19,138 nucleotides of DNA from assembly GCA_035711465.1 (NCBI GenBank), contig DASTCC010000332.1:1-19138 (forward strand), given 5' to 3'. Position 1 is the first letter of the stretch. Each line of letters begins with the position of its first letter. Source of the DNA: DASTCC01 sp035711465. Its GTDB lineage: Bacteria > Acidobacteriota > Vicinamibacteria > Vicinamibacterales > SCN-69-37. The translations under genes and the position numbers were made by a program. The notes under the pieces are model-generated. The model had not been told where the DNA came from, searched no databases, and saw only the letters and a program-made list of their open reading frames with translations. This document shows positions 1 through 7,229 of this stretch, in pieces.

Positions 1-2
1 AG

Positions 3-200
3 CGCGGTGTGATCGCGCACACCGTGTCGAGCTACGGCATGCACACCGACTACCACCGCCCGAGCGACGAGCTCGGCGCGATCAACTTCGTCCACATGAC
101 GCAGGCGATCCAGTCGATCCTCGACCCGATTCGCTGGCTCGCCAATTCGTCGTTCCAGCCGAAGTGGAACGAGGGCGGATGTCCGGCGCCGTGTCGGTAG
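3..200 (+). CDS. M28-family metallopeptidase, C-terminal end (partial)
   Basis: The reading frame is open from the left edge and ends at TAG 198-200, so only about 65 C-terminal residues are visible. The segment with HTDYHRPSDE followed by INF is typical of the C-terminal part of M28 (aminopeptidase Y/S type) zinc peptidases, where a histidine in this segment binds the second zinc and the H-x-P-S-D stretch precedes the last helix. The tail ends in a Cys/Pro-rich segment. The protease domain core, signal peptide and start lie outside the window. Family assignment rests on this one motif and the gene's position as the last part of an ORF; substrate is unknown. Confidence 0.75.
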   Translation, partial: RGVIAHTVSSYGMHTDYHRPSDELGAINFVHMTQAIQSILDPIRWLANSSFQPKWNEGGCPAPCR

Positions 201-217
201 TACAACTGTTGCGGTAG

Positions 218-250
218 GCTCTGGGCTCGCGGCTCGGGCCTCGGGGCCTG
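218..250. repeat. Short heptad G-run repeat upstream of the VTT gene
   Basis: In the 52-nt gap between the M28 stop and the next start, G-runs follow each other at about 7-bp steps (near 223, 230, 236 and 243), with the words CTGGGCTCG, GGCTCGGGCC and TCGGGGCC. It resembles the left arms of the larger elements at 951-1092 and 13681-13745, but has no opposite arm here. It directly abuts the GTG start at 253, so it would lie in the leader or core promoter of that gene. Confidence 0.6.
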
Positions 251-252
251 TC

Positions 253-939
253 GTGACCCAACGCGCTTCAACACCCGTTCTGCTCGCCGCCGCGACCCTG
301 ATCGGCATTGCGCTGCTGGTGGCGTGGTCGTACGAAACCGGCGGGCTGATGCGCGTGCTGTTCGTCGACCCGCCGGCCGGGTCGACGCGGATCGAGTCGA
401 TTCGCGCCCACGTGCTCGGCTGGGGTGCGATCGCGCCGGTCGTCTACTATCTCGTCGTCACCGCCGAAGTGATCATCGCGCCGATTCCCGGCGCGATGCT
501 CTACGCGCCGGGCGGCGCCATCTTCGGCGGGTTCATCGGCGGGTCGCTCTCGCTCCTCGGCAACGTCACCGGGGCGGCGATTGCCTGCTGGATCGCGCGC
601 ACCTTCGGCGAAGCATGGCTGCGGCCGCGCATCGACGGCACCGCGCTCGCCGCGCTCTCCGATCGCCTGCGTGCGCGCGGCGGCTGGGTCGTCTTCATTC
701 TCCGCCTCAATCCCTTCACGTCGTCCGATCTGGTGTCGTATGCCGCCGGACTTGCCGGCGTGCCGCCGCGGCAGGCGGCGCTCGGCACGCTGTTCGGCAT
801 GGCGCCGCAGTGCTATGCGCAAGCCTTCCTGGCCGAGGCGTTCTTCGAGGTCCTGCCCGACTCGCCGATCGCGTTCATCGCTATCGGGATTGCGATCGCC
901 GCGGCGCTCATCTGGATCACCTTGCGGCAAAGCCGGTAG
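253..939 (+). CDS. TVP38/TMEM64 (VTT/DedA-like) membrane protein
   Basis: This 228-residue integral membrane protein has hydrophobic segments near residues 8-25, 55-80, 82-112, 145-195 and 205-225. The central part matches the VTT (SNARE-associated/DedA) fold: two re-entrant Gly/Pro-rich stretches (APIPGAMLYAPGGAIFGGF near 75-95, and R-L-N-P-F-T-S-S-D-L near 151-160 followed by Y-A-A-G-L). The R-x-N-P-F motif is where TVP38/TMEM64 members carry their conserved Arg-Pro. Known relatives act in membrane lipid (polyprenyl-phosphate or phospholipid) scrambling or transport; the substrate of this one is not evident. The start is GTG 253; upstream in-frame starts would run into the repeat. No convincing Shine-Dalgarno is present. 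It stands alone between two repeat-bearing gaps. Confidence 0.85.
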   Translation: MTQRASTPVLLAAATLIGIALLVAWSYETGGLMRVLFVDPPAGSTRIESIRAHVLGWGAIAPVVYYLVVTAEVIIAPIPGAMLYAPGGAIFGGFIGGSLSLLGNVTGAAIACWIARTFGEAWLRPRIDGTALAALSDRLRARGGWVVFILRLNPFTSSDLVSYAAGLAGVPPRQAALGTLFGMAPQCYAQAFLAEAFFEVLPDSPIAFIAIGIAIAAALIWITLRQSR

Positions 940-950
940 CTGCGCGAGTG

Positions 951-1092
951 GGCTCTCGGCCTTGGGGCTTGGGGTTTGGGCCTTGGGCAAGAGCCGCGCG
1001 CGCGGTGCACGCGCATAGCGGAGCGCGACGCGCACGACCCAAGGCGCAAGGCCCGAGCCCCAAGGCCCAAGCCCCAGAGCCCAAGGCCCAAT
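951..1092. repeat. Inverted heptad-repeat element with G-quadruplex potential
   Basis: The left arm has G-runs beginning at exactly 964, 971, 978 and 985, a 7-bp period. The right arm has C-runs at 1038, 1052, 1059, 1066, 1073, 1080 and 1087 on the same 7-bp grid; the 1045 slot reads CGC. Opposed words pair: GGGGCTTGGG 964-973 with CCCAAGCCCC 1066-1075, and TTGGGCCTTGGGC 976-988 with GCCCAAGGCCCAA 1079-1091. The core contains GCAAGAGCC (988-996) and GCGGAGC (1018-1024), words also present in the core of the 13681-13745 element. The left arm fits a G3+N1-7 quadruplex pattern on the plus strand and the right arm fits one on the minus strand. It fills most of the gap between the VTT gene and the receptor gene; a transcript terminator or a mobile/REP-like repeat are both possible. 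Confidence 0.85.
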
Positions 1093-1105
1093 TCCGCTCT
1101 CCGTA

Positions 1106-1111
1106 TATGAT
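1106..1111 (+). promoter_or_regulatory. -10-like TATGAT before the TonB receptor start
   Basis: TATGAT lies 10 nt before ATG 1122. No -35-like hexamer or Shine-Dalgarno is evident. It overlaps the alternative ATG at 1107, which argues for 1122 as the start. See the leaderless-promoter finding. Confidence 0.5.
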
Positions 1112-1121
1112 CGCCGGACCC

Positions 1122-3248
1122 ATGCGAGCACGATCGGTTCGTTCGATCCTGGCCGCGCTGTTCAGTTTCGCGATCACGTGCGGCGCGGACCGGGCGGACG
1201 CGGCGCAAGCGCAAACCGGCACCGTCCGCGTCGCCGTCGTCGACGCCGGCAGGCCCGTGCAAGACGCGACCGTGCTGGCCGCGGGGACGTCGGCGACGAC
1301 CGACGCGTCGGGCGTCGCAACGCTGACACTGCCTGCGGGCAAGGTCCAGGTCGTGGCCACCAGGGACAACTACGATCCGGCGGCGACGAAGGTCGAGATC
1401 GTCGCCGGTCAAGAGGTGCGCGTGCGTCTGACGCTGCTGCCGAAGCCGCCGGAGCAGGGCGAGACGACGGTCACCGTGAGCACGCGTATCAATCGGCGCC
1501 TCGAGGATCAGCCGCTGCCGATCGAGGTGCTCGATCGGTCGACGATCGAGAACGAGATGTTGATGACACCGGGCAACATCGCGAAGACGCTCGACGGCAT
1601 GCAGGCGCTGCGGCTCCAGAACACGTCGCCGGAGCTGGGCACGGCGATGGTACGCATCCAGGGCTCGCGCGGGCACTATAGCCGTCTGCTCTTCGACGGC
1701 GTGCCGCTCTACTTCGATCACCCCGGCGGACTTCAGGTCGTCCAGATTTCGCCGATGGACATCGGCCAGGTCGAGGTCGTGCCCGGCAGCGCGTCCGCGC
1801 TCTTCGGCGCGAACGCCGTCGCCGGCGCGGTCAACCTCATCTCGCGCAAGCCAGGCGTGGCGAAGGAACGCGAGTTTCTGTTCAGTCAGTCGTTCCAGGG
1901 TGGAACGGATGGCGTGCTGTGGCTGTCGTCGCCCGCGACGGGATCGTGGAGCAGCACCTATCTGTTCGGCGGCCACTATCAGGACGAGCGCGACGTCGAC
2001 GACGACGGCTGGTCCGATATTCCCGGATACGCGCGTGGCACCGCGCGGACGAGGGTGCTGTGGGACAACCGGCAGGGCCGGTCGGCATCCGGCACGGCGG
2101 GCGTGGTCTTCGAGGAGCGCGAGGGCGGCAGCGCGTTCGCGCACCAGAATCTCAAGACCAAGGGCGCGGACGGCGCGCTCTTCGGTCAGATGCCGTTCCG
2201 CGGGTTCGTCCTCGCCGGCGCCGGCACGCTCTTCGTGCAGTCGCGCACCCGCGAGTTCGGCGACGGCCGCGAGCACGAGCGGCGGGAGGGCGCCACGATC
2301 GAGCTCACACTCCGCGGCACCGGCCCACGGCAGACGTGGATTGCCGGCGTCGCCGCGGATTGGTACGCGCTGCGGTCGTCCGATCCGATCGCCTCGAAGT
2401 ACAGCTCGACCCGGCCCGGCATCTTCTTCTACGACGACGTCGCGGTGTCGTCGTGGCTGACGGTCTCCGGCGGCGCCCGCATCGATCACGACATCAAGTA
2501 CGGGTACTTTCTGAGCCCGCGCGGATCGGCGCTGGTGCACGGCGGGCCGTGGGCCGCGCGCGTCTCCGCCGGACGCAGCTTCTACTCGCCGCTGCCGCTC
2601 ACCGAGGAGACGGACGCAGCGGGACTGACGCGGTTGACCTACATCGAGCCGACGGAGCTCGAATCGGCGCGAAGCCTGTCGGCGGATCTGAGTCACACGA
2701 CGCAGAGCTCGACGATCGCGGTAGCGGTGTTCCATACGCACGTCGACGATCCCGCGCTCGTCGACCGCGCGACCTACACCTACTACACCGACGACCAGCC
2801 GGTCGTCACTCGCGGCGTGCAGCTGCTCGCCGGCGTACGGCGTGGCGCGCTCTCGATGACCGGCACGTACGTGTACACGAAGGCGCGTGAACGCGGCGAT
2901 GTCGACATCGCGCTGACGCCCAGGCACACCGCCGGCTTCGTCGCGGCCGCGGACAGCGAACGGCATGGACGCATCGGCCTGCAGGTCTACTTCACCGGCG
3001 AGCAGCGGCTCGACGCCAATCCGTTCCGCACGATCAGCGAGCCGTATACCGTCGTCAATCTGCAGGCCGAGCGTCCGTTCGGCCGTGTGCGCGTGTTCGT
3101 CAACGCCCAGAACGTCGGCGACGTGCGACAGACGAACTGGGATCCGATCGCCCGGCCGGCACGCGACGTCGACGGTCGATGGACGGTCGATGCCTGGGCG
3201 CCACTCGCCGGGCGTCTGATCAATCTCGGTCTCAAAGTCGCGTTCTGA
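1122..3248 (+). CDS. TonB-dependent outer-membrane receptor
   Basis: The protein has 708 residues from ATG 1122. It begins with a signal peptide (basic MRARSVR, hydrophobic 8-20, likely cleavage near A27). Residues about 33-107 form a beta-sandwich carboxypeptidase-regulatory-like domain ending in V-R-L-T-L. A TonB-box-like stretch ETTVTVS (114-120) follows. The plug domain spans about 125-245, with the conserved V-R-I-Q-G-S-R, F-D-G-V-P-L, V-E-V-V-P-G-S-A-S-A-L-F-G and G-A-V-N-L-I-S motifs. The rest is a 22-strand-type barrel ending in a terminal Phe (LGLKVAF). Such receptors import ferric chelates, cobalamin, sugars or peptides using TonB/ExbBD; the ligand cannot be told. ATG 1107 is an alternative start giving five more residues; much longer upstream extensions would overlap the VTT gene and the repeat and are not credible. 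The next gene follows after 28 nt. Confidence 0.92.
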   Translation: MRARSVRSILAALFSFAITCGADRADAAQAQTGTVRVAVVDAGRPVQDATVLAAGTSATTDASGVATLTLPAGKVQVVATRDNYDPAATKVEIVAGQEVRVRLTLLPKPPEQGETTVTVSTRINRRLEDQPLPIEVLDRSTIENEMLMTPGNIAKTLDGMQALRLQNTSPELGTAMVRIQGSRGHYSRLLFDGVPLYFDHPGGLQVVQISPMDIGQVEVVPGSASALFGANAVAGAVNLISRKPGVAKEREFLFSQSFQGGTDGVLWLSSPATGSWSSTYLFGGHYQDERDVDDDGWSDIPGYARGTARTRVLWDNRQGRSASGTAGVVFEEREGGSAFAHQNLKTKGADGALFGQMPFRGFVLAGAGTLFVQSRTREFGDGREHERREGATIELTLRGTGPRQTWIAGVAADWYALRSSDPIASKYSSTRPGIFFYDDVAVSSWLTVSGGARIDHDIKYGYFLSPRGSALVHGGPWAARVSAGRSFYSPLPLTEETDAAGLTRLTYIEPTELESARSLSADLSHTTQSSTIAVAVFHTHVDDPALVDRATYTYYTDDQPVVTRGVQLLAGVRRGALSMTGTYVYTKARERGDVDIALTPRHTAGFVAAADSERHGRIGLQVYFTGEQRLDANPFRTISEPYTVVNLQAERPFGRVRVFVNAQNVGDVRQTNWDPIARPARDVDGRWTVDAWAPLAGRLINLGLKVAF

Positions 3249-3262
3249 TCGCGCCCGCGAAG

Positions 3263-3268
3263 TAAGAT
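3263..3268 (+). promoter_or_regulatory. -10-like TAAGAT before the PQQ-propeller gene
   Basis: TAAGAT sits 8 nt before ATG 3277, in the 28-nt gap after the receptor gene. There is no clear Shine-Dalgarno; the gene may have its own leaderless start or be read from upstream. Confidence 0.4.
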
Positions 3269-3276
3269 CGAAGCGT

Positions 3277-4542
3277 ATGCGGGCACTGTTGTTGATCGGT
3301 CTTCCGCTGTTCGCCGCGATCGCCGCGGGCAGTCTCGAGCCTGGCGCCGTCGCGGCAGCGTCACAGTCCGAGCCTTCGCTCACCGCGAGCTGGCCCGCGT
3401 TTCGCGGCGCCGATCGCACCGGCATCTATCGCGGGCCGATCCGCCTGTCGTGGGCAGGCCTGACGCCGATGTGGAAGAGGCCGATCGGCGGCGGCCGCGC
3501 GTCGTTCTCGATCGCCGGCGGGCGCGCCTTCACGATCGAGCAGCGCGCTCGCAACGAAGTCGTCGCCGCTTACGACGTCATGACCGGCAAGGAGCTCTGG
3601 ACCAACGCGTGGCAGGAGCGTTTCAGCACGTGGATGGGCGGCGGAGAAGGCCCGCGCGCGACGCCGACCTTTGCCGACGGCCTCGTCTACGCCCTCGGCG
3701 GCCGCGGTGAGCTGCGCTGCCTGGACGCGGCGACCGGCAAGGTCGTCTGGCGCAAGAACATCCTGCAGGACACCGGCGCGAAGAACCTGCGCTGGGGCAT
3801 GGCGGGATCGCCGCTCGTCTCCGGCGACGCGGTGATCGTGCTGCCCGGCGGCGAGAAGGGCCACTCGGTCGCGGCCTACGACCGCAAGACCGGCAAGCGG
3901 TTGTGGACGGCGCTCGACGACAAGCAGGCCTACGTGTCACCGATCGAGGTGACGCTGCTCGGCGTGCCGCAGTACGTGATCGTCGGCGCCGAGCGGCTCG
4001 TCGGCTTGAGTGTCGAGAAGCGAGAGCTCTTGTGGGAGTCGCCCTGGAGCACCGGTCACGACGCCAGCGCCGCGCAGCCGATCGTCATCGGCGACGACCG
4101 CATCTTCTATTCATCCGGCTACGGCACCGGCGCGGTGATGATCGAGGTCACCAGGTCCGGGGACAAGTTCGCCGCCAACTGGATCTGGCGCAACATCCGG
4201 ATGAAGAACCGCCAGTCGAGCTCCGTCCTTCACGACGGCCACATCTACGGTCTCGACGAGGGCATCCTCGCCTGCATCGATGCCTCCACGGGCGCGCTGA
4301 AATGGAAGGGCGGCCGCTACGGACACGGACAGGTGATCCTCGCCGACGGGCATCTGATCGTCATCACCGAAGAGGGCGAGCTCGTTCTGGTGGCGGCGAC
4401 GCCGGAGAAGCTCAACGAGGTCGCGCGCGTCCCCGCCCTCGACGGCGAAACCTGGAACGTGCCCGCGCTCGCGGACGGCATCCTGCTCGTCCGCAACACC
4501 TCGGAGATGGCCGCTTTCGACCTGCGCCCCGAGTCCAGATAG
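3277..4542 (+). CDS. Secreted PQQ-binding-like beta-propeller protein
   Basis: This 421-residue protein has a signal peptide (hydrophobic 3-18, likely cleavage after A-V-A-A near 27). It then has repeated propeller blades with the pattern Y/L-D-x-x-T-G-K-x-L/V-W: VMTGKELW, AATGKVVW, RKTGKRLW, VEKRELLW and ASTGALKW. This W-motif repeat is that of the PQQ-like quinoprotein/BamB type propellers. No alcohol dehydrogenase catalytic Asp/Glu set or cytochrome motif is visible, so an enzyme role is unsupported; a periplasmic scaffold or binding role is more likely. Proteins of this type are common in Acidobacteriota and Planctomycetota. It follows the TonB receptor by 28 nt and precedes an outer-membrane barrel gene, so a shared envelope function is possible but not shown. 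Confidence 0.88.
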   Translation: MRALLLIGLPLFAAIAAGSLEPGAVAAASQSEPSLTASWPAFRGADRTGIYRGPIRLSWAGLTPMWKRPIGGGRASFSIAGGRAFTIEQRARNEVVAAYDVMTGKELWTNAWQERFSTWMGGGEGPRATPTFADGLVYALGGRGELRCLDAATGKVVWRKNILQDTGAKNLRWGMAGSPLVSGDAVIVLPGGEKGHSVAAYDRKTGKRLWTALDDKQAYVSPIEVTLLGVPQYVIVGAERLVGLSVEKRELLWESPWSTGHDASAAQPIVIGDDRIFYSSGYGTGAVMIEVTRSGDKFAANWIWRNIRMKNRQSSSVLHDGHIYGLDEGILACIDASTGALKWKGGRYGHGQVILADGHLIVITEEGELVLVAATPEKLNEVARVPALDGETWNVPALADGILLVRNTSEMAAFDLRPESR

Positions 4543-4567
4543 CTCCGGTACAGAACGTCCAGCGCGC

Positions 4568-4588
4568 GCTCGCGCGAGCCGATACAAT
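4568..4588 (+). promoter_or_regulatory. Palindrome plus -10-like TACAAT before the barrel gene
   Basis: A perfect 12-bp palindrome GCTCGCGCGAGC (4568-4579) is followed after 3 nt by TACAAT (4583-4588), which is 9 nt before ATG 4598. TACAAT differs from the consensus -10 at one base. No -35 box is visible. The palindrome could be an operator or merely a product of the GC-rich context. Confidence 0.45.
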
Positions 4589-4597
4589 GCTCGGCCG

Positions 4598-5455
4598 ATG
4601 TCTCCCCTCATGTCGGGCGCTTGCTGCGTGTTGTGGTTTCTGACTCTGCCAGGCGTGTCGAGCGCGCCCGTGGCGATTCCGGACGTTCGCCAGGTCGCGG
4701 CGCCGGCCCAGACGGCGCCGGCACAGCCGCCGCTCACGCCGGTCGAACAGCCTGGCCGCGAGTACTTCTTCTCCTGGGGCTACAACGGCGACAGCTACGC
4801 GAAGAGCGACATGCACTTCGAACAGCCGTCGCTCGGCAACGACTTCACGCTGCACGGCGTGCAGGCGCGCGACAGCAAGGGCTGGACCGACGGCCTCTTC
4901 AGCCACAGCCTGACCGTGCCGCAGTACAACGTGCGGTTCGGCCTCTTCTTCAACGAGAAGTGGGGGCTGGAAGTGGCGATGGATCACGTGAAGTGGATCG
5001 TCGAAGAGAACCAGCAGGTCCGCATGAGCGGCACGCTCAACGGCGCGCCTGCCGACGCCCAGGTGGTGCTGACGCCCGAGGTGCTGAAGTATCAGCTCAA
5101 CAACGGCGCCAATCCGATCTTCGTCAATCTGATCAGACGCTATCGGCTTCTCGGCACGCCGCGCCGTACGGGGTACCTGACCTTCCTGGCGAAAGCCGGC
5201 GGCGGCTTCGCGATTCCGCACACCGAGAACACGCTGTTCGGCCAGCCCAACGAGAAGGGCTTTCAGTTCCTTCAGGGCTGGAACGTCGACGTCGCCGCGG
5301 CGGTCCGCGCCCACCTCTGGAAGATCATCTACGTCGAGTTCGAGGACAAGCTGATCTACGCCCGCTACTTCGGCGTCAACGTCGACCAGGGCAAGGCCGG
5401 TCACAGCCTGAAGGCGAACGAGTTCAGCTTCCACTTCGGCGTCGCCATCTGGTGA
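4598..5455 (+). CDS. Predicted outer-membrane beta-barrel protein, function unknown
   Basis: This 285-residue protein has a signal peptide (about 1-22), a Pro/Ala-rich linker (about 32-52) and then alternating aromatic/polar beta strands. It ends in FHFGVAIW, an outer-membrane-type C-terminus with a terminal aromatic residue. The mature part opens with FFSWGYN, S-Y-A-K-S-D-M-H-F and N-D-F-T-L-H-G-V, then a Q-Y-N-V-R-F-G-L-F-F-N-E-K-W strand and a G-Y-L-T-F-L-A-K-A-G-G-G-F strand. From memory, similar opening strands (W-G-x-N, Y-x-K-S-D-I-H-F, Y-D-F-T-L) occur in uncharacterised outer-membrane proteins of Bacteroidota; I cannot test this here. Nothing points to an enzyme active site. It begins its own likely transcription unit and is followed by the palindrome ahead of the PadR gene. 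Confidence 0.75.
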   Translation: MSPLMSGACCVLWFLTLPGVSSAPVAIPDVRQVAAPAQTAPAQPPLTPVEQPGREYFFSWGYNGDSYAKSDMHFEQPSLGNDFTLHGVQARDSKGWTDGLFSHSLTVPQYNVRFGLFFNEKWGLEVAMDHVKWIVEENQQVRMSGTLNGAPADAQVVLTPEVLKYQLNNGANPIFVNLIRRYRLLGTPRRTGYLTFLAKAGGGFAIPHTENTLFGQPNEKGFQFLQGWNVDVAAAVRAHLWKIIYVEFEDKLIYARYFGVNVDQGKAGHSLKANEFSFHFGVAIW

Positions 5456-5461
5456 GCGGCG

Positions 5462-5486
5462 TCTCATCTTGACAATCAAGATGAGA
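5462..5486. promoter_or_regulatory. Perfect 11-bp inverted repeat; likely PadR operator/promoter
   Basis: The arms TCTCATCTTGA (5462-5472) and TCAAGATGAGA (5476-5486) are exact reverse complements around CAA. The site contains TTGACA (5469-5474), a consensus -35 word, and GACAAT (5471-5476), a possible -10. It ends 17 nt before the PadR start. Its position over the probable core promoter suggests autorepression by the dimeric regulator. It begins 6 nt after the barrel gene's stop, but no T-run follows, so a classical terminator is less likely. Confidence 0.75.
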
Positions 5487-5503
5487 AGTGCCAACGTCGG
5501 TGC

Positions 5504-5836
5504 ATGCCGGACAGCACCGATGTGATCCAGGGCACGCTCGACATGCTGATCCTGAAAGCGATCAGCCTCGAGCCGATGCACGGCTTCGGCATCGCCCGCC
5601 GGATCGAGCAGGTGAGCGAAGGCGTCTTCAAGGTCAATCCGGGTTCGCTGCTCGTCGCCTTCAAGCGGCTCGAGCGCGAGGATCTGGTCCAGGGCGAATG
5701 GCGGCCCACCGAGAACGGCCGGCGCGCGCGCTATTACCGGCTGACGCGACGAGGCCGCGCGCGCCTCGGCGCCGCAACCCGTAGCTGGGAACGCCGCGCC
5801 GGCGCCATCGCCAGGCTCCTCGATGCAGAGTCGTGA
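5504..5836 (+). CDS. PadR-family transcriptional regulator
   Basis: This 110-residue protein is the short (PadR-s1-like) form: an N-terminal winged helix-turn-helix with the family signature Q-G-T-L-D-M-L-I-L-K-A-I near 9-20, M-H-G-F-G-I-A-R-R-I-E near 25-35, a recognition-helix region P-G-S-L-L-V-A-F-K-R-L-E near 46-57, and a wing with R-R-A-R-Y-Y-R-L-T-R-R-G-R near 72-84. A short C-terminal helix would dimerise. In Acidobacteriota such regulators often stand next to large ABC permease genes; none is present here. The neighbours are an M20 peptidase 16 nt downstream and the inverted repeat upstream, so the peptidase and the regulator itself are the likeliest targets. The inducer is unknown. 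Confidence 0.93.
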   Translation: MPDSTDVIQGTLDMLILKAISLEPMHGFGIARRIEQVSEGVFKVNPGSLLVAFKRLEREDLVQGEWRPTENGRRARYYRLTRRGRARLGAATRSWERRAGAIARLLDAES

Positions 5837-5840
5837 GTGA

Positions 5841-5846
5841 TATCGT
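5841..5846 (+). promoter_or_regulatory. -10-like TATCGT before the M20 dipeptidase start
   Basis: TATCGT ends exactly 6 nt before ATG 5853, the spacing expected of a leaderless transcript beginning at the start codon. No Shine-Dalgarno is present in the 16-nt gap after the PadR gene. Confidence 0.45.
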
Positions 5847-5852
5847 TTCCGG

Positions 5853-7223
5853 ATGCTGCCGGTTATCGATTTCGTCCACACCAATCGCGATCGCTACGTC
5901 GAGGAGCTGAAACAGTACCTCGCCATCCCGTCGATCAGCGCCCTGCCCGAACACGCGGCCGACGTCCGCCGATGCGCCGAATGGACCGCGGCGGAGATGA
6001 CGCGGGTCGGGCTCGAGAACGTCCGTCTCATCGACACGCCGGGCAATCCGATCGTCTACGGCGACTGGCTCCATGCCGCCGGGGCGCCAACGATCCTGTT
6101 CTACGGCCACTACGACGTGCAGCCGGTCGATCCCCTCGATCTCTGGGAGTCGCCGCCGTTCGACGCGACGGTGCGCGACGGCGAGATCTACGCCCGCGGC
6201 GCCGCCGACGACAAGGGCCAGATCTTCATGCACTTCAAGGCGATCGAGGCGCATCTGAAGAAGGCCGGCTCGCTGCCGGTGAACATCAAGATCCTGATCG
6301 AAGGCGAGGAGGAAGTCGGATCCGAGCACCTCGACGGATTCATCCGCGCCAATCGCGAGCTGCTCGCCGCCGACGTCGTCGTCATCTCCGACTCGGCGAT
6401 GTTCGATCGCGGCGTGCCGTCGATCTGCTACTCGCTGCGCGGCCTGGTCTACTTTCAGATCGATCTGCGCGGCACGAAGAGCGACCTGCATTCCGGCGTC
6501 TTCGGCGGCGCCGTCGCCAACCCGAACATGGTGCTCGCGCAGGTGCTGGCGCAGATGAAGGACAAGGGCGGCCGGATCAAGATTCCCGGCTTCTACGACG
6601 ACGTCCGGGACCTGTCGGCGGAGGAACGAGCGGCGTGGAAGACGCTGCCGTTCAACGAGAAGAAGTACAAGAAGGATCTCGGCGCGCCCAAGCTCGCCGG
6701 CGAGAAGGACTTCACGGTGCTCGAGCGCGTCTGGGCGCGGCCAACCTTCGAGGTGCACGGCCTGCTCGGCGGCTTCACCGGCGAAGGCGCGAAGACGGTG
6801 ATTCCCGCGGTGTCGATGGCGAAGGTGAGCATGCGTCTCGTGCCGGATCAGGATCCCGACAAGATCGCGAAGCTCTTCGAGGACTACGTCAACAAGGTCA
6901 CCCCGAAGACCGTCGAGCTGAAGGTGACGCGGATGCACGGCGGCAAGCCGTGGATCACCGAGTACGACAACCCCTTCGTGCAGGCGGCCGGACGCGCGAT
7001 CGAGCAGGGCTTCGGCAAGGCGCCGGTCTTCTGCCGCGAGGGCGGGTCCATTCCGGTGGTCTCGACGTTTCAGCAGGAGCTGAACGTCCCCGCGGTGCTG
7101 TTCGGCGTCGGGTTGCCGGACGAGAACGCGCACGCGCCGAACGAGCGGCTCGATCTCGCCAACTTCCACAACGGCATCGTCGCCTCGGCGATTCTCTACA
7201 AGGAGATCGCCGCGACGAAGTAG
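5853..7223 (+). CDS. M20-family dipeptidase/metallohydrolase (cytosolic)
   Basis: This 456-residue protein has no signal peptide. It carries the two-zinc M20 core: GHYDVQP (H86, catalytic D88), A-A-D-D-K-G-Q (bridging Asp near 119-120), E-G-E-E-E-V-G-S (catalytic Glu and zinc Glu near 152-154), a later zinc-binding Asp in V-I-S-D-S, and the C-terminal zinc His in N-A-H-A-P-N-E. The inserted dimerisation domain includes K-S-D-L-H-S-G-V-F-G-G, with the conserved His of the CNDP/DapE-like dipeptidases. The reaction expected is hydrolysis of di- or small peptides. The 3' end is convergent with the kinase gene, separated by only 6 nt, with no visible terminator hairpin. The preceding PadR gene may control it. 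Confidence 0.92.
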   Translation: MLPVIDFVHTNRDRYVEELKQYLAIPSISALPEHAADVRRCAEWTAAEMTRVGLENVRLIDTPGNPIVYGDWLHAAGAPTILFYGHYDVQPVDPLDLWESPPFDATVRDGEIYARGAADDKGQIFMHFKAIEAHLKKAGSLPVNIKILIEGEEEVGSEHLDGFIRANRELLAADVVVISDSAMFDRGVPSICYSLRGLVYFQIDLRGTKSDLHSGVFGGAVANPNMVLAQVLAQMKDKGGRIKIPGFYDDVRDLSAEERAAWKTLPFNEKKYKKDLGAPKLAGEKDFTVLERVWARPTFEVHGLLGGFTGEGAKTVIPAVSMAKVSMRLVPDQDPDKIAKLFEDYVNKVTPKTVELKVTRMHGGKPWITEYDNPFVQAAGRAIEQGFGKAPVFCREGGSIPVVSTFQQELNVPAVLFGVGLPDENAHAPNERLDLANFHNGIVASAILYKEIAATK

Positions 7224-7229
7224 CGCGCG

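Noticed and set aside
951..1092. CRISPR-like array
   Set aside because: Units are 7 bp without spacers and the two arms are inverted; no cas genes are present.
324..1121. N-terminal extension of the TonB receptor frame reaching back to 324
   Set aside because: The frame stays open by high GC only; the encoded stretch is Arg/Ala-rich, overlaps the whole VTT gene and translates the heptad repeat. A signal peptide begins at 1122.
813..3425. 870-codon open frame antisense to the TonB receptor
   Set aside because: Composition is Arg/Asp/Ala/Val-rich with no recognisable domain; the plus-strand receptor has complete family motifs. The same reasoning removes long antisense frames at 5661-7169, 8192-9610, 11844-13475, 13665-14969 and 16153-17496.
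5462..5486. Rho-independent terminator for the barrel gene
   Set aside because: The arms are perfect but there is no T-run on either side and the stem is not especially GC-rich; the position before the PadR gene fits an operator better.
5837..5852. ABC permease gene expected beside a PadR regulator in Acidobacteriota
   Set aside because: Only 16 nt separate PadR from the M20 gene and no permease frame exists in the window; the common pairing does not apply here.
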